This document shows positions 53,113-61,205 of a DNA stretch of 64,000 bases, in pieces. This DNA comes from Actinomadura oligospora ATCC 43269. GTDB lineage: Bacteria; Actinomycetota; Actinomycetes; Streptosporangiales; Streptosporangiaceae. The position numbers were made by a program, and so were the translations under genes. How positions within the stretch are numbered: the first letter of the stretch is position 1; the number at the start of each line of letters is the position of its first letter. Where the stretch lies: NCBI RefSeq assembly GCF_000518265.1, contig NZ_JADG01000013.1:275720-339719 (forward strand), written 5' to 3'. The notes beneath the pieces were generated by a model. The model worked only from the letters and a program-made list of their open reading frames with translations. It was not told the origin of the DNA and ran no database searches.

Positions 53113-53976
53113 TTAGCGACGGAACCGGACGCGCAGGGCCAGGGGCAGGATCACCGCGGCGAAGGCCGGGACGGGACCCGGGTCGGGGGCCGGCAGCGGG
53201 GCGAAGGCCTTGCTCTTCTTCAGGGCGGGCTGCTTGAACGTCTCCGGGATCGGGATCGTGCCCATCCGGTTGAGCGGCCAGACCTTGACGAACGCGCGTC
53301 CGATGACGTCCTTGGTCGGGATCGCGCCGTTCTCGGGGCCGTCCTGGTGCGCGCGCGAGTCGAGCGAGTTGGAGCGGTGGTCGCCCATGACCCAGAGCTG
53401 GCCGTCCTGGAGCGTGATGTCGAACGGGCTCTCGGACGGCTTGTCCTGCTGGTGGTCGATCGGGTCGACGTAGATGTAGGCCTTCTCGTCGAGCGCGACG
53501 CCGTTCACCGTGATGCGCCCCTGCGCGTCACAGCACTTCACGTGGTCGCCGGGGATGCCGATGACGCGCTTGATGTAGTCCTTCTCGGTGGGCGCGACGC
53601 CGAAGGCCGTCCCGATCCAGCGCACCGCCTTCGAGAACGGGTTGCTCGGCTTGGACACCTGCACCTCGGGCTGCCACGAGGGCGGGCCCTTGAAGACGAT
53701 GACGTCGCCCCGCGTGATGTCCCGGGTGTGGAACACGATCTTGTTCACCAGGACGCGGTCGCCGACCAGGAGCGTGTTCTCCATCGAGCCGGACGGGATG
53801 TAGAAGGCCTGCACCGCGAACGTCTTGATGACCAGGGCGAGGATCACGGCGACGGCGATGAGGATGGGCAGTTCTTTCCAGAACGACCCCTTCTTCTTAC
53901 CCTCGTCCTCGGTCTTCTCCTGGTCGGAGCCCTCCTGAGAGGGTTCTGAGTGCTGGTGTTCAGCGTCAGGTCGCAC
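53113..53976 (-). CDS. lepB: Signal peptidase I
   Basis: Type I signal peptidase, 287 residues. A charged cytoplasmic start is followed by one helix (about 36-55), the catalytic Ser in IPSGSMENTL (Ser64) and the catalytic Lys in DYIKRVIGIPGD (Lys136), and the box GDHRSNSLDSR. A hydrophobic C-terminal segment may be a second anchor, as seen in actinomycete enzymes. GTG start with GGGAGG upstream. Confidence 0.95.
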   Translation of the reverse strand: MRPDAEHQHSEPSQEGSDQEKTEDEGKKKGSFWKELPILIAVAVILALVIKTFAVQAFYIPSGSMENTLLVGDRVLVNKIVFHTRDITRGDVIVFKGPPSWQPEVQVSKPSNPFSKAVRWIGTAFGVAPTEKDYIKRVIGIPGDHVKCCDAQGRITVNGVALDEKAYIYVDPIDHQQDKPSESPFDITLQDGQLWVMGDHRSNSLDSRAHQDGPENGAIPTKDVIGRAFVKVWPLNRMGTIPIPETFKQPALKKSKAFAPLPAPDPGPVPAFAAVILPLALRVRFRR

Positions 53977-54077
53977 GTTCGAGAACCTCCCCGGGGACAG
54001 GCTTGCCAGCTTATGGTGTCCGATGCCTCAGCGCGCCTGTGGATCGGCCCCAAGTCGTGGACGTGCCACCGGTCACC

Positions 54078-54112
54078 GTTGTTCCCAGGACGCCGTTGTT
54101 GTTCCCAGGACG
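54078..54112 (+). repeat. Direct repeat ahead of the PP2C-like gene
   Basis: GTTGTTCCCAGGACG occurs twice (54078-54092 and 54098-54112; period 20) within 60 bases before the start codon. Confidence 0.7.
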
Positions 54113-54134
54113 AACGGACGTGTAGACCAGGCTC

Positions 54135-54881
54135 GTGCATGTGAGCTTCGCGAGCGAACCGACGCCCGGACGTCCGAATGAGGATTTCGTGGTTGCGGGC
54201 CCGGACTGGGCCGTCGTCCTAGATGGGGCCACCGCGCCCCCGGGTGTGGATAGCGGATGTGTGCACAACCCCGCCTGGCTCGCGCGACGTCTAGGCGGAG
54301 CGCTTGCGCTGAGGCTCGCGGCAGAGGAAGACCGTCCGCTGGACGACCTGCTCGCCGAGGCCATCAAGACGGTGTGCGAACTCCATGCCGACCGGTGCGA
54401 CCTGACCAACCCGGACAGTCCGTCCGCGACGGTCGCGATGCTGCGACACCGGTCCGACGCGCTGGAGTGGCTGGTTCTTGCCGATTCGCCGGTTCTGCTC
54501 GATGTGGATGATGAGGTGCGTGCCGTCCGTGATGACCGCGTTGACCACCTGACCAGTTACACGCTTGAGGCCGTCCGTGCGGCGCGGAACGCGTCCGACG
54601 GGTTCTGGGTCGCGAGCACCCGTCCCGAGGCCGCCTACGAGGCTCTCAGCTGCCGTGTCGAGGCGGCTTCGGTCCGGCGGGCGGCGATGTTCACCGACGG
54701 CGCCTCGCGGCTCGTGGAACGCTTCGGGACGCTCGACTGGCCCGGCCTCCTCGACCTCACCGACCGCGAGGGGCCGCGCGGGGTGATCGAGCGGACGCGC
54801 GCCGCCGAGTCCGCAGAGCCGGACGGCGCGCGTCGCGGGAAGCGCTACGACGACGCGACTGCCGTCATGGTCCGCCTCTAA
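54135..54881 (+). CDS. PP2C-like protein phosphatase domain protein
   Basis: A 248-residue soluble protein with a degenerate PP2C/PPM pattern: NEDFVVAGPDWAVVLDGAT in place of the usual DGxGG site, FTDGASRLVERFG and a final KRYDDATAVMVRL. Asp residues of the metal site are mostly kept, the Gly pair is not, so activity is uncertain. GTG 54135 with TAGACC at 54123-54128 as possible -10, suggesting a leaderless mRNA. Confidence 0.75.
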   Translation: MHVSFASEPTPGRPNEDFVVAGPDWAVVLDGATAPPGVDSGCVHNPAWLARRLGGALALRLAAEEDRPLDDLLAEAIKTVCELHADRCDLTNPDSPSATVAMLRHRSDALEWLVLADSPVLLDVDDEVRAVRDDRVDHLTSYTLEAVRAARNASDGFWVASTRPEAAYEALSCRVEAASVRRAAMFTDGASRLVERFGTLDWPGLLDLTDREGPRGVIERTRAAESAEPDGARRGKRYDDATAVMVRL

Positions 54882-54920
54882 CGACCTCCGGCCCGCGTGC
54901 GCGACGCGCGCGAGCCGGTC

Positions 54921-55958
54921 CTAGCGTCCCTGGTCCGGAGCGATGTGCGGCCACCAGGCGGCGAGGTCCTCAGGGTGATGGACGCCCTCGACCGTGAGAG
55001 TCGCGTTCATCATCGGGAAGCGTCGTCCGGCCGGGAACTGCCGCGTGTACGAGGGCGGGTCCAGGACCACCACGCGAGTGCCGTTGATGGCGGGGATGTC
55101 CGCGGGGACGCCCTCGTTGTAGATCCATGCGCCGTGGCCGTCCACAAGGTTCCACGGACTGGTGACGATGGGACGGCCCTCGGGATCCTGGTCGGTGAAC
55201 CACGCGACCCACTCAGGCGGAAGCGGCTCGCCGGGCATGCATCCCGGACGACCCAGAAGCGCGCCGCCCAGAAGGACGTGCAACTGGAAGTTGTCGCCGA
55301 TGCCCGCGATCTGAACCGTCCAGCCCTGCTTGCTGGCACGATCCAACACCAGGAGCCGCTCGCCCTCGAGCACTTGCAGGACGCCCTGCACGTAGCCCAT
55401 GTGCGAGTGGTACTCGACAAGCTCGCCGGCAAGGCGGGCGCGGCCCTCGCGTTCCTGGATGGCTCCACGCACCATCGCGGAGTTCTGCAGGACCGTGGTC
55501 ATCGCCAGGGCGAACTGGGGGACCGAGAACCAGGCCAGCATCGCGCTGACGGAGGCTTCCCCGAGCTTCGGGACGAGAACGTCCACGATCTCCTGGGACG
55601 GGCCGTCATCCTCCATGTCGGGCGGCGTGCTGTGCGTCGCCTCGCTCCACGCGCGCGCGAAAGCGACCGCTTCGACGAACACCTCGGTCGCGCGCTCGAC
55701 CAGTGTCAGGCCGATGCTTTCCGGAGCCGCGCCGTTCTCCACCCAGGAACCGGACAGGACGGCAAGCCACCCGCCGATGGAGGGCTGCGCCTTGCCCAGG
55801 CCGTCCGCGACGCGCGGCAGGGCCGCGGACAGATCGGCGGGGGAGACCTGCTGGCTCATGTTCATGACCTGCGGCAACAACTCACCGAACGCGGGGTTGT
55901 CGTCGATCGCGGCCTGGACGAGGGCATCGCAGGCCCGGTGGAAATCCTCGGAACCCAT
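54921..55958 (-). CDS. Hypothetical protein
   Basis: A 345-residue soluble protein that I do not recognise. It has no signal peptide or membrane helix. The N-terminal two thirds look alpha-helical with many Ala and Leu; the C-terminal part has a mixed pattern with LLVLDRASKQGWTVQIAGIGDNFQLHV and the end MMNATLTVEGVHHPEDLAAWWPHI. ATG 55958 with AGGGTGA upstream is preferred; a longer reading to 56012 would run through the divergent palindrome. It shares its promoter region with the acyl-CoA dehydrogenase. Confidence 0.65.
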   Translation of the reverse strand: MGSEDFHRACDALVQAAIDDNPAFGELLPQVMNMSQQVSPADLSAALPRVADGLGKAQPSIGGWLAVLSGSWVENGAAPESIGLTLVERATEVFVEAVAFARAWSEATHSTPPDMEDDGPSQEIVDVLVPKLGEASVSAMLAWFSVPQFALAMTTVLQNSAMVRGAIQEREGRARLAGELVEYHSHMGYVQGVLQVLEGERLLVLDRASKQGWTVQIAGIGDNFQLHVLLGGALLGRPGCMPGEPLPPEWVAWFTDQDPEGRPIVTSPWNLVDGHGAWIYNEGVPADIPAINGTRVVVLDPPSYTRQFPAGRRFPMMNATLTVEGVHHPEDLAAWWPHIAPDQGR

Positions 55959-55979
55959 GTGGATCACCCTGGCACACCG

Positions 55980-56004
55980 GATTCTAGAGTCGAATTCTAG
56001 AATC
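55980..56004. promoter_or_regulatory. Perfect palindrome with a -10 element on each strand, divergent promoter/operator
   Basis: GATTCTAGA (55980-55988), seven bases, TCTAGAATC (55996-56004). Each arm contains TAGAAT, read outward, so both divergent genes would have a -10 inside the palindrome. The dehydrogenase ATG is only six bases beyond. Confidence 0.65.
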
Positions 56005-56010
56005 GGCTCC

Positions 56011-57138
56011 ATGGACGCTCAGGACTTCGCCGACGTCGTTTCGGCCGTGCGCGCCTTCGTGCGCGAGCAAGTCATTCCCCGCGAGGACGAGATCGAAGAG
56101 TCCGATTCCATTCCGGAGCCGATCCGTCAGGGCGCGCGCGAGATGGGCCTGTTCGGATACGCGCTCCCCGAGGAGTACGGCGGCCTCGGCCTGTCGCTGA
56201 GCGAGGAGGTCAGGCTGGTCTTCGAACTCGGCTACGCCAGCCCCGCCTTCCGCTCCATGTTCGGCACCAGCAACGGCATCGCCGGGCAGGTCCTCGTGAA
56301 GTCCGGCTCGCCGGAGCAGCGGGCGTCCTGGCTCCCGCGCCTGGCGTCGGGTGAGGTCGTGGGCGCGTTCGCGCTGACCGAGGCGGAGGCCGGCTCCGAC
56401 CCCAGCACCCTCACCACGACCGCCCGGCGTGACGAGGACCACTACGTCATCGACGGCGCCAAGCGGTTCATCACCAACGCCACTGAGGCCGACGTGTTCA
56501 TGGTCTTCGCGCGCACAGGAGGACCGGGCTCGCGCGGGATCTCCACCTTCCTTGTCCCTGGAGACGCCCCTGGGCTGAAGATCGGGACGCCCGACGCCAA
56601 GATGGGCCAGCGCGGAGCGCACACAGCCGAGGTCTTCTTCGAAGGCGTCCGGGTCCCTGCGTCCGCGATGGTCGGCCAGGAAGGAACGGGCTTCCGCACG
56701 GCGATGGCCTCCCTCGCGCAGGGGCGCGTCAGCATCTCCGCCGTCTGTGTCGGCCTGGCCCAGCGGATCGTGGACGAGACCGTCGCGTACGCGCGCGGGC
56801 GCACCCAAGGTGGCCACGTCATCGGCGAGTACCAGCTGATCCAGGGCCTCATCGCCGATTCCCAAGCGGAGCTGTACGCGGGACGGGCCATGGTCCTGGA
56901 AGCCGCCCGCGCGTTCGATGCCGGGGAGGACACCAAGCTCGGACCGTCCTGCACCAAGTACTTCTGCTCGGAGATGGTCGGACGCGTCGCCGACAGGGCC
57001 GTCCAGGTGTTCGGTGGCATGGGCTACATGCACGGGGTCCCCGTGGAGCGGTTCTACCGGGACGCCCGGCTGTTCCGGATCTACGAGGGGACGAGCCAGA
57101 TCCAGCAGCTCGTCATCGCCCGGCACCTCCTTCGCTGA
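56011..57138 (+). CDS. Acyl-CoA dehydrogenase
   Basis: A 375-residue FAD enzyme of the acyl-CoA dehydrogenase family that makes a 2,3-double bond in an acyl-CoA. Family landmarks: LTEAEAGSDPSTL (FAD/substrate), FITNATEADVFMVFA, and the catalytic Glu in RIYEGTSQIQ (about 359). Chain length is unknown. ATG 56011 immediately follows a palindromic promoter, so the mRNA may be leaderless. Confidence 0.93.
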   Translation: MDAQDFADVVSAVRAFVREQVIPREDEIEESDSIPEPIRQGAREMGLFGYALPEEYGGLGLSLSEEVRLVFELGYASPAFRSMFGTSNGIAGQVLVKSGSPEQRASWLPRLASGEVVGAFALTEAEAGSDPSTLTTTARRDEDHYVIDGAKRFITNATEADVFMVFARTGGPGSRGISTFLVPGDAPGLKIGTPDAKMGQRGAHTAEVFFEGVRVPASAMVGQEGTGFRTAMASLAQGRVSISAVCVGLAQRIVDETVAYARGRTQGGHVIGEYQLIQGLIADSQAELYAGRAMVLEAARAFDAGEDTKLGPSCTKYFCSEMVGRVADRAVQVFGGMGYMHGVPVERFYRDARLFRIYEGTSQIQQLVIARHLLR

Positions 57139-57299
57139 GCGTCTGGGAGCCCTGCGCCACGGGCCCGCTCGCCTCGCTGATCACCTGGTGACACCCCCTG
57201 CCGAGCGGGTCTGCGGCCCCGGCGGATTGATTTCGCACTACGCCGCCGGACCGTGTACTGTTCTTCCTGTCGCCGCGAACGGAAGAACGCGGATGACAA

Positions 57300-57372
57300 G
57301 CCCCTTTAGCTCAGTCGGCAGAGCGTCTCCATGGTAAGGAGAAGGTCTACGGTTCGATTCCGTAAAGGGGCT
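57300..57372 (+). tRNA. tRNA-Thr (anticodon GGT)
   Basis: A 73-base tRNA with acceptor arms GCCCCTT and AAGGGGC, anticodon GGT in the loop ATGGTAA, and T-arm TACGGTTCGATTCCGTA. CCA is not encoded. Confidence 0.95.
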
Positions 57373-57379
57373 CAGAAGG

Positions 57380-57415
57380 AAGAGCCGCACTCCGATCACG
57401 GAGGGCGGCTCTTTT
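57380..57415 (+). terminator. Terminator after tRNA-Thr
   Basis: Arms AAGAGCCGC (57380-57388) and GCGGCTCTT (57405-57413), an inner CTCCG/CGGAG stem, then TTTT. Bases 57416-57740 before the next tRNA hold no gene I can support; TATCCT at 57708-57713 may be the -10 of tRNA-Met. Confidence 0.88.
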
Positions 57416-57740
57416 TGTGTGTGCTTCATGCGCGCCTCGTGCGCGTGGGGATCTGGTGACTACTGGGCTCACGTATGTGATCCACGGTGGCGGTGGTGCG
57501 GATTGTGTGCGGAAGGCGCTGGTCAGGTGGGCGCGGGATTCGCTCGTGCGCGGGCGTTGTGGTACCGTCCATCCGGTCCCAGCGGGATGATTCGCAGGTC
57601 ACCGCATCAGCGGGTAACCTGGGGTCCGGTCCGCTGCGGACCACGAGGAACCGAGTCCCCCTGCAAGCCCCGGGAGCTCGCGTTTCCCTGGTGTGGTGAA
57701 CTTCCGGTATCCTTGCAATCCGGTCGTCACCGACCATCAC

Positions 57741-57814
57741 GGCGGGGTAGCTCAGTCAGGCAGAGCAAGCGGCTCATAATCGCTGTGTCGCCGGTTCAAG
57801 TCCGGCCCTCGCTA
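57741..57814 (+). tRNA. tRNA-Met, elongator (anticodon CAT)
   Basis: Acceptor GGCGGGG pairs with CCTCGCT using two G-U pairs; anticodon CAT at 57775-57777; T-arm GCCGGTTCAAGTCCGGC. The anticodon stem lacks the three G-C pairs of an initiator, so this is the elongator. CCA not encoded. Confidence 0.92.
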
Positions 57815-57932
57815 CTACCCGAACCTCTCGGCCCCCACGGGGGCGAGAGGGCTGGGTTGAAACAGCCGGCCTTCCACTCCTGGACGGCCGACCGAGAACG
57901 TCCATGTCCCTAGCCCAGAAAGGCACTCCAAC

Positions 57933-58097
57933 GTGGCTGCCACCGACGTCCGGCCAAAGATCACGCTGGCCTGCCAGGAGTGCAAGCACCGCAACTACAT
58001 CACGCGGAAGAACCGGCGGAACGACCCGGACCGCCTGGAGATCAAGAAGTACTGCCCCAACTGCCGGACCCACCGGCCGCACCGCGAGACCCGCTAG
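57933..58097 (+). CDS. rpmG: 50S ribosomal protein L33
   Basis: A 54-residue ribosomal protein L33 of the zinc-binding type: CQEC and CPNC knuckles, with KHRNYITRKNRRNDPDRLE between them. GTG 57933 with AAAGG nine bases upstream. The order rpmG-hadA-hadB is usual in actinomycetes. Confidence 0.95.
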   Translation: MAATDVRPKITLACQECKHRNYITRKNRRNDPDRLEIKKYCPNCRTHRPHRETR

Positions 58098-58161
58098 TAG
58101 CCGTTCGAGCACAGCGGTCCGCGCGGGCAGCTTCGCGCTTGCCCCAGACGCAGACGCGCCT

Positions 58162-58196
58162 CAGCCCGTCCTCGCCATACCCGCGAGGGCGGGCTG
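58162..58196 (+). terminator. Hairpin after rpmG
   Basis: Arms CAGCCCGTCCTCGC (58162-58175) and GCGAGGGCGGGCTG (58183-58196), one G-T pair, 7-base loop. Confidence 0.7.
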
Positions 58197-58207
58197 AACG
58201 TCGTTCT

Positions 58208-58328
58208 GTTACCGTCCCGTAGCGAGACCGGTAACGGCGCTTCGGCGCGGGCGTCCGCCGGCCTCCGCGCGCACGAGCCCGGACGGGAACTCCACGCGCG
58301 AGCCCGCGGACTCCGCAGGGGAGTCCGC
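58208..58328 (+). promoter_or_regulatory. Leader of hadA with two inverted repeats
   Basis: GTTACCG (58208-58214) and CGGTAAC (58229-58235) form an inverted repeat with 14 bases between; further down GCGGACTCC (58306-58314) and GGAGTCCGC (58320-58328) form a hairpin 24 bases before the hadA ATG. They may be an operator and a leader structure; nothing firmer can be said. Confidence 0.35.
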
Positions 58329-58352
58329 ACGTGAGCGAGAGGGACGGAGTGC

Positions 58353-58790
58353 ATGGCGATCAACCGTGAATTCATCGGGCGGACGTTCCCGCCCAGCGAG
58401 CCCTACGAGGTCAGCCGGGTGAAGATCCGGGAGTTCGCGGACGCCATCGGCGACGCCAACCCCGTCTACCGCGACCCCGAGGCCGCCCGCGCCGCCGGCC
58501 ACCCCGATGTCATCGCGCCGCCCACCTTCCCGATCGTGGTCTCCCTCGGAGGGGGCGCGCTCGGCGATCCCGAGCTGGGCATCAACTTCGCCATGGTCGT
58601 CCACGGCGAGCAGCGCTTCGAGTACGTCCGCCCCGTGCGCGCGGGGGACGTCGTCACCTGCACCTCGACGATCACCGAGATCAAGGCGATCGGCAACAAC
58701 GAGAAGGTCGACATCGTCACCGAGGTCCGGACGGCCGAGGGCGAACTCGTCTGCAAGTCGTACAACACGATCGTGGAGCGGGGGGCCTGA
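58353..58790 (+). CDS. hadA: (3R)-hydroxyacyl-ACP dehydratase subunit HadA-like
   Basis: A 145-residue MaoC/hotdog protein matching HadA (UPF0336): FIGRTFPPSEPYEVSRVKIREFADAIGD, HPDVIAPPTFPIV and HGEQRFEYVRPVRAGD. In mycobacteria HadA pairs with HadB in the FAS-II dehydratase step; outside mycolic-acid makers the pair may act on other fatty acids. HadA lacks the catalytic Asp-His pair and serves substrate binding. Overlaps hadB by TGATG. Confidence 0.88.
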   Translation: MAINREFIGRTFPPSEPYEVSRVKIREFADAIGDANPVYRDPEAARAAGHPDVIAPPTFPIVVSLGGGALGDPELGINFAMVVHGEQRFEYVRPVRAGDVVTCTSTITEIKAIGNNEKVDIVTEVRTAEGELVCKSYNTIVERGA

Positions 58791-59215
58791 TGACCGCCAA
58801 GGTGAAGTTCGACGAGGTCAACGTCGGCGACGAGCTGCCCGCCCAGACCTACCACGTCGACCGGGCGAACCTCGTCATGTACGCGGGCGCGTCCGGCGAC
58901 TTCAACCCGATCCACTGGCGGGAGAGCTTCGCCAAGCAGGTCGGCCTGCCGGACGTCATCGCCCATGGCATGTACACGATGGCCCAGGGCGGCCGTTACG
59001 TGACCGACTGGGCGGGTGACCCCGGTGCCGTCGTCGACTACGGCGTGCGCTTCTCCGCGCCCGTCGTCGTGCCCGACGAGGGCGGGGCCGACCTGGAGAT
59101 CACCGGGAAGATCGAGGAGAAGCGCGACGACAACACGGTCGTCGTGGCCCTCACGGCCAGGTCGGTGGGGCAGAAGGTCCTGACCCGCGCCAAGGCCGTC
59201 GTCCGGCTCGCCTGA
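58790..59215 (+). CDS. hadB: (3R)-hydroxyacyl-ACP dehydratase catalytic subunit HadB-like
   Basis: A 141-residue hydratase-2 type hotdog protein with the catalytic Asp and His in SGDFNPIHW and the segment VIAHGMYTMAQGGRYV. ATG inside the hadA stop, so the two subunits are made in equal amounts and should form a heterodimer. Confidence 0.9.
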   Translation: MTAKVKFDEVNVGDELPAQTYHVDRANLVMYAGASGDFNPIHWRESFAKQVGLPDVIAHGMYTMAQGGRYVTDWAGDPGAVVDYGVRFSAPVVVPDEGGADLEITGKIEEKRDDNTVVVALTARSVGQKVLTRAKAVVRLA

Positions 59216-59244
59216 GTCCGGTCGAGGTCCGCGAGTACGGTACA

Positions 59245-59280
59245 CATGAGCCGGGGGCGGCCAGTCGCCCCCGGCTCATG
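59245..59280. terminator. Perfect 15-base hairpin between hadB and murB
   Basis: CATGAGCCGGGGGCG (59245-59259) and its exact complement (59266-59280), loop GCCAGT, no T tract. Confidence 0.7.
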
Positions 59281-59306
59281 CGCGCGTAGGGGAGGGGAGA
59301 CACCAC

Positions 59307-60377
59307 GTGGCGGTGTTCGCTGAAGAGGTGAACCTGGCCGGATACACGACGCTCCGTCTCGGCGGCCCGGCCCGGCGGTTCGTCGAGGCCACCACCGAGG
59401 CCGAAGTCGTGGACGCCGTCCAGGAGGCCGACGCCGACGGCGAACCCGTCCTGGTGCTCGGCGGTGGCAGCAACCTCGTGGTGTCGGATGAGGGATTCCC
59501 CGGAACCGTCGTCCACGTCGGAACCCGTGGCGCGGAGCAGCTGACGGACGGTCAGGGGCGCGTCCTCATGCGCGTGCAGGCGGGCGAGGAGTGGGAGCCG
59601 TTCGTGGCGCGCTGCGTCTCCGACGGCCTCTCCGGAGTGGAGTGCCTGTCGGGCATTCCCGGACGCGTGGGCGCGACCCCGATCCAGAACGTCGGGGCCT
59701 ACGGGCAGGACGTGTCGGAGACCATCGTCGAGGTCCGCGCCTACGACCGCCGGTCAGGGACGATCATCACGCTCTCCCGTGAGGACTGTCGCTTCACCTA
59801 CCGCAACAGCCTCTTCAAGCGGACGCCGGACCGGTATGTCGTCCTGGGGGTCACCTACGCCCTTCGCGAGTCCGAGGACTCTCAGCCGATCGCCTATGCG
59901 GAGCTCGCCCGCCGCGTGGGCGCTGAGCCGGGTGCGTGCGTCCCGCTAAAGGAGGCGCGCGACGCCGTCCTCGAACTGCGGCGGGGCAAGGGCATGGTGC
60001 TCGACCCCTCTGACCCGGACACGCGCAGTGCCGGATCGTTCTTTACCAACCCGATCCTGGACGCGGCGTCCCTTGCCGGTCTCGAACGACGCGTCGCTGA
60101 GCGCCTTGGCCCGGACGTGACCTTCCCGCGCTTCCCCGAGAATGGCGGCCGCACCAAGACATCCGCCGCATGGCTCATCGACCGAGCCGGCTTCACCAAG
60201 GGCCATGCTCGCGGGCGCGCGCGCATCTCTACCAAGCACACACTCGCCCTCACCAATCCGGCCAGCGGCAACACCGAGGACCTGCTCGCGCTCGCGCGCG
60301 AGGTTCGAGACGGCGTCCACGCCGCTTTCGGCGTTGCGCTGGTCAACGAGCCGGTCTTCGTCGGCGTGACGCTCTGA
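59307..60377 (+). CDS. murB: UDP-N-acetylenolpyruvoylglucosamine reductase
   Basis: MurB reduces UDP-GlcNAc-enolpyruvate to UDP-MurNAc with FAD and NADPH, an early step of peptidoglycan synthesis. The 356-residue product has VLGGGSNLVVSDEGFPG (FAD), SGIPGRVGATPIQNVGAYGQ, FTYRNSLFK, the catalytic Ser in RSAGSFFTNP and a C-terminal Glu in NEPVFVG. GTG start. Confidence 0.95.
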   Translation: MAVFAEEVNLAGYTTLRLGGPARRFVEATTEAEVVDAVQEADADGEPVLVLGGGSNLVVSDEGFPGTVVHVGTRGAEQLTDGQGRVLMRVQAGEEWEPFVARCVSDGLSGVECLSGIPGRVGATPIQNVGAYGQDVSETIVEVRAYDRRSGTIITLSREDCRFTYRNSLFKRTPDRYVVLGVTYALRESEDSQPIAYAELARRVGAEPGACVPLKEARDAVLELRRGKGMVLDPSDPDTRSAGSFFTNPILDAASLAGLERRVAERLGPDVTFPRFPENGGRTKTSAAWLIDRAGFTKGHARGRARISTKHTLALTNPASGNTEDLLALAREVRDGVHAAFGVALVNEPVFVGVTL

Positions 60378-60387
60378 CCCTCAAGAT

Positions 60388-60434
60388 CACAGTCCTCGCC
60401 CCGCGGTCGCTTACCGAAACGGAAGAGGACTGTG
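60388..60434 (+). terminator. Inverted repeat after murB
   Basis: CACAGTCCTC (60388-60397) and GAGGACTGTG (60425-60434) with an inner CGGT/ACCG hairpin. Confidence 0.6.
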
Positions 60435-60446
60435 GCGGGGGTCGGC

Positions 60447-60477
60447 TTGACGAAGTTAGTGATCGACCAATAACTTC
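60447..60477 (+). promoter_or_regulatory. Promoter and operator of the second tetR gene
   Basis: TTGACG (60447-60452), 18-base spacer, TAACTT (60471-60476). The palindrome arms GAAGTTA (60452-60458) and TAACTTC (60471-60477) overlap both elements. Transcription would begin at or next to the ATG at 60484. A related sequence lies before the MFS gene at 61171. Confidence 0.7.
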
Positions 60478-60483
60478 GGATCC

Positions 60484-61110
60484 ATGAGTCCACGGATGAG
60501 CGCCGACGAGCGCCGCGAGCAGACGATCAGGGCCGCGATGGCCGAGTTCGCCCGCAGCGGCTTCGACGGCACCTCCACCGCGGCGATCGCCGAGCGGGTG
60601 GGGGTTTCGCAGCCCTACCTGTTCCGGCTGTTCCCGTCCAAGCGGGCGCTCTTCCTCGCCGCCGCCGAACGCTGCTTCGACGAGATAGAGCTGGCAATGC
60701 GCGAGGCGGCGGGCGGCCTGTACGGCGGCGAGGCGATCACCGCCATGGGCCATCGCTACCGCGAGATCCTGGCGGGCGACCCGACTCTGCTCCGCTTCCA
60801 GCTGCACATCTACGCCGCCGCCGTCGACGACCCGGAACTCCGCGACCTCGGCAACGCCAAGTGGGCCCGGCTGTGGCGAACGATCGGCGAGCTCTCCGGC
60901 GAGACGCCCGAAGAGGTGTTGCGGTTCGTCTCCGTCGGCATGCTCCTGAACGTCCTGACCGCCTTCAACATCCCGTTCGACCGCGGTGAGCGGCTGCCCC
61001 ACGTCCTGGTGGAGTGGTCGCAGCACCCCTACGAGGCCCCGGTGGGAAGTCGCGCCGCCGATCACTCGCCACCGGTGCCGGCCTCCTCGGCGGCCGCTGA
61101 AGAGGGGTAA
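60484..61110 (+). CDS. TetR-family regulator
   Basis: A 208-residue repressor with HTH at about residues 10-56 (REQTIRAAMAEFARSGF, TSTAAIAERVGVSQPYLFRLF) and a standard C-terminal domain. It is followed by an MFS efflux gene in the same direction, 95 bases on, and both have a related palindrome in front, so autoregulation and control of the pump are likely. A short Pro/Ala tail ends the protein. Confidence 0.92.
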   Translation: MSPRMSADERREQTIRAAMAEFARSGFDGTSTAAIAERVGVSQPYLFRLFPSKRALFLAAAERCFDEIELAMREAAGGLYGGEAITAMGHRYREILAGDPTLLRFQLHIYAAAVDDPELRDLGNAKWARLWRTIGELSGETPEEVLRFVSVGMLLNVLTAFNIPFDRGERLPHVLVEWSQHPYEAPVGSRAADHSPPVPASSAAAEEG

Positions 61111-61161
61111 GCGGAGCCGCAAAAGCCGTTCGACCGAGCGCGTCCACCGACGCGCCTTCTT

Positions 61162-61192
61162 TTGCCCGAGCAAGTTAGTGACTGATAACTAA
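61162..61192 (+). promoter_or_regulatory. Promoter and operator of the second MFS gene
   Basis: TTGCCC (61162-61167), 18-base spacer, TAACTA (61186-61191). TTAGT (61175-61179) and ACTAA (61188-61192) are inverted repeats; the segment AAGTTAGTGA is shared with the site before tetR at 60453. Confidence 0.65.
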
Positions 61193-61205
61193 TCAAGGAA
61201 GCCTC

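Noticed and set aside
57417..57740. A third tRNA or a small gene in the gap between tRNA-Thr and tRNA-Met
   Set aside because: No cloverleaf could be built and the open frames have no gene-like character.
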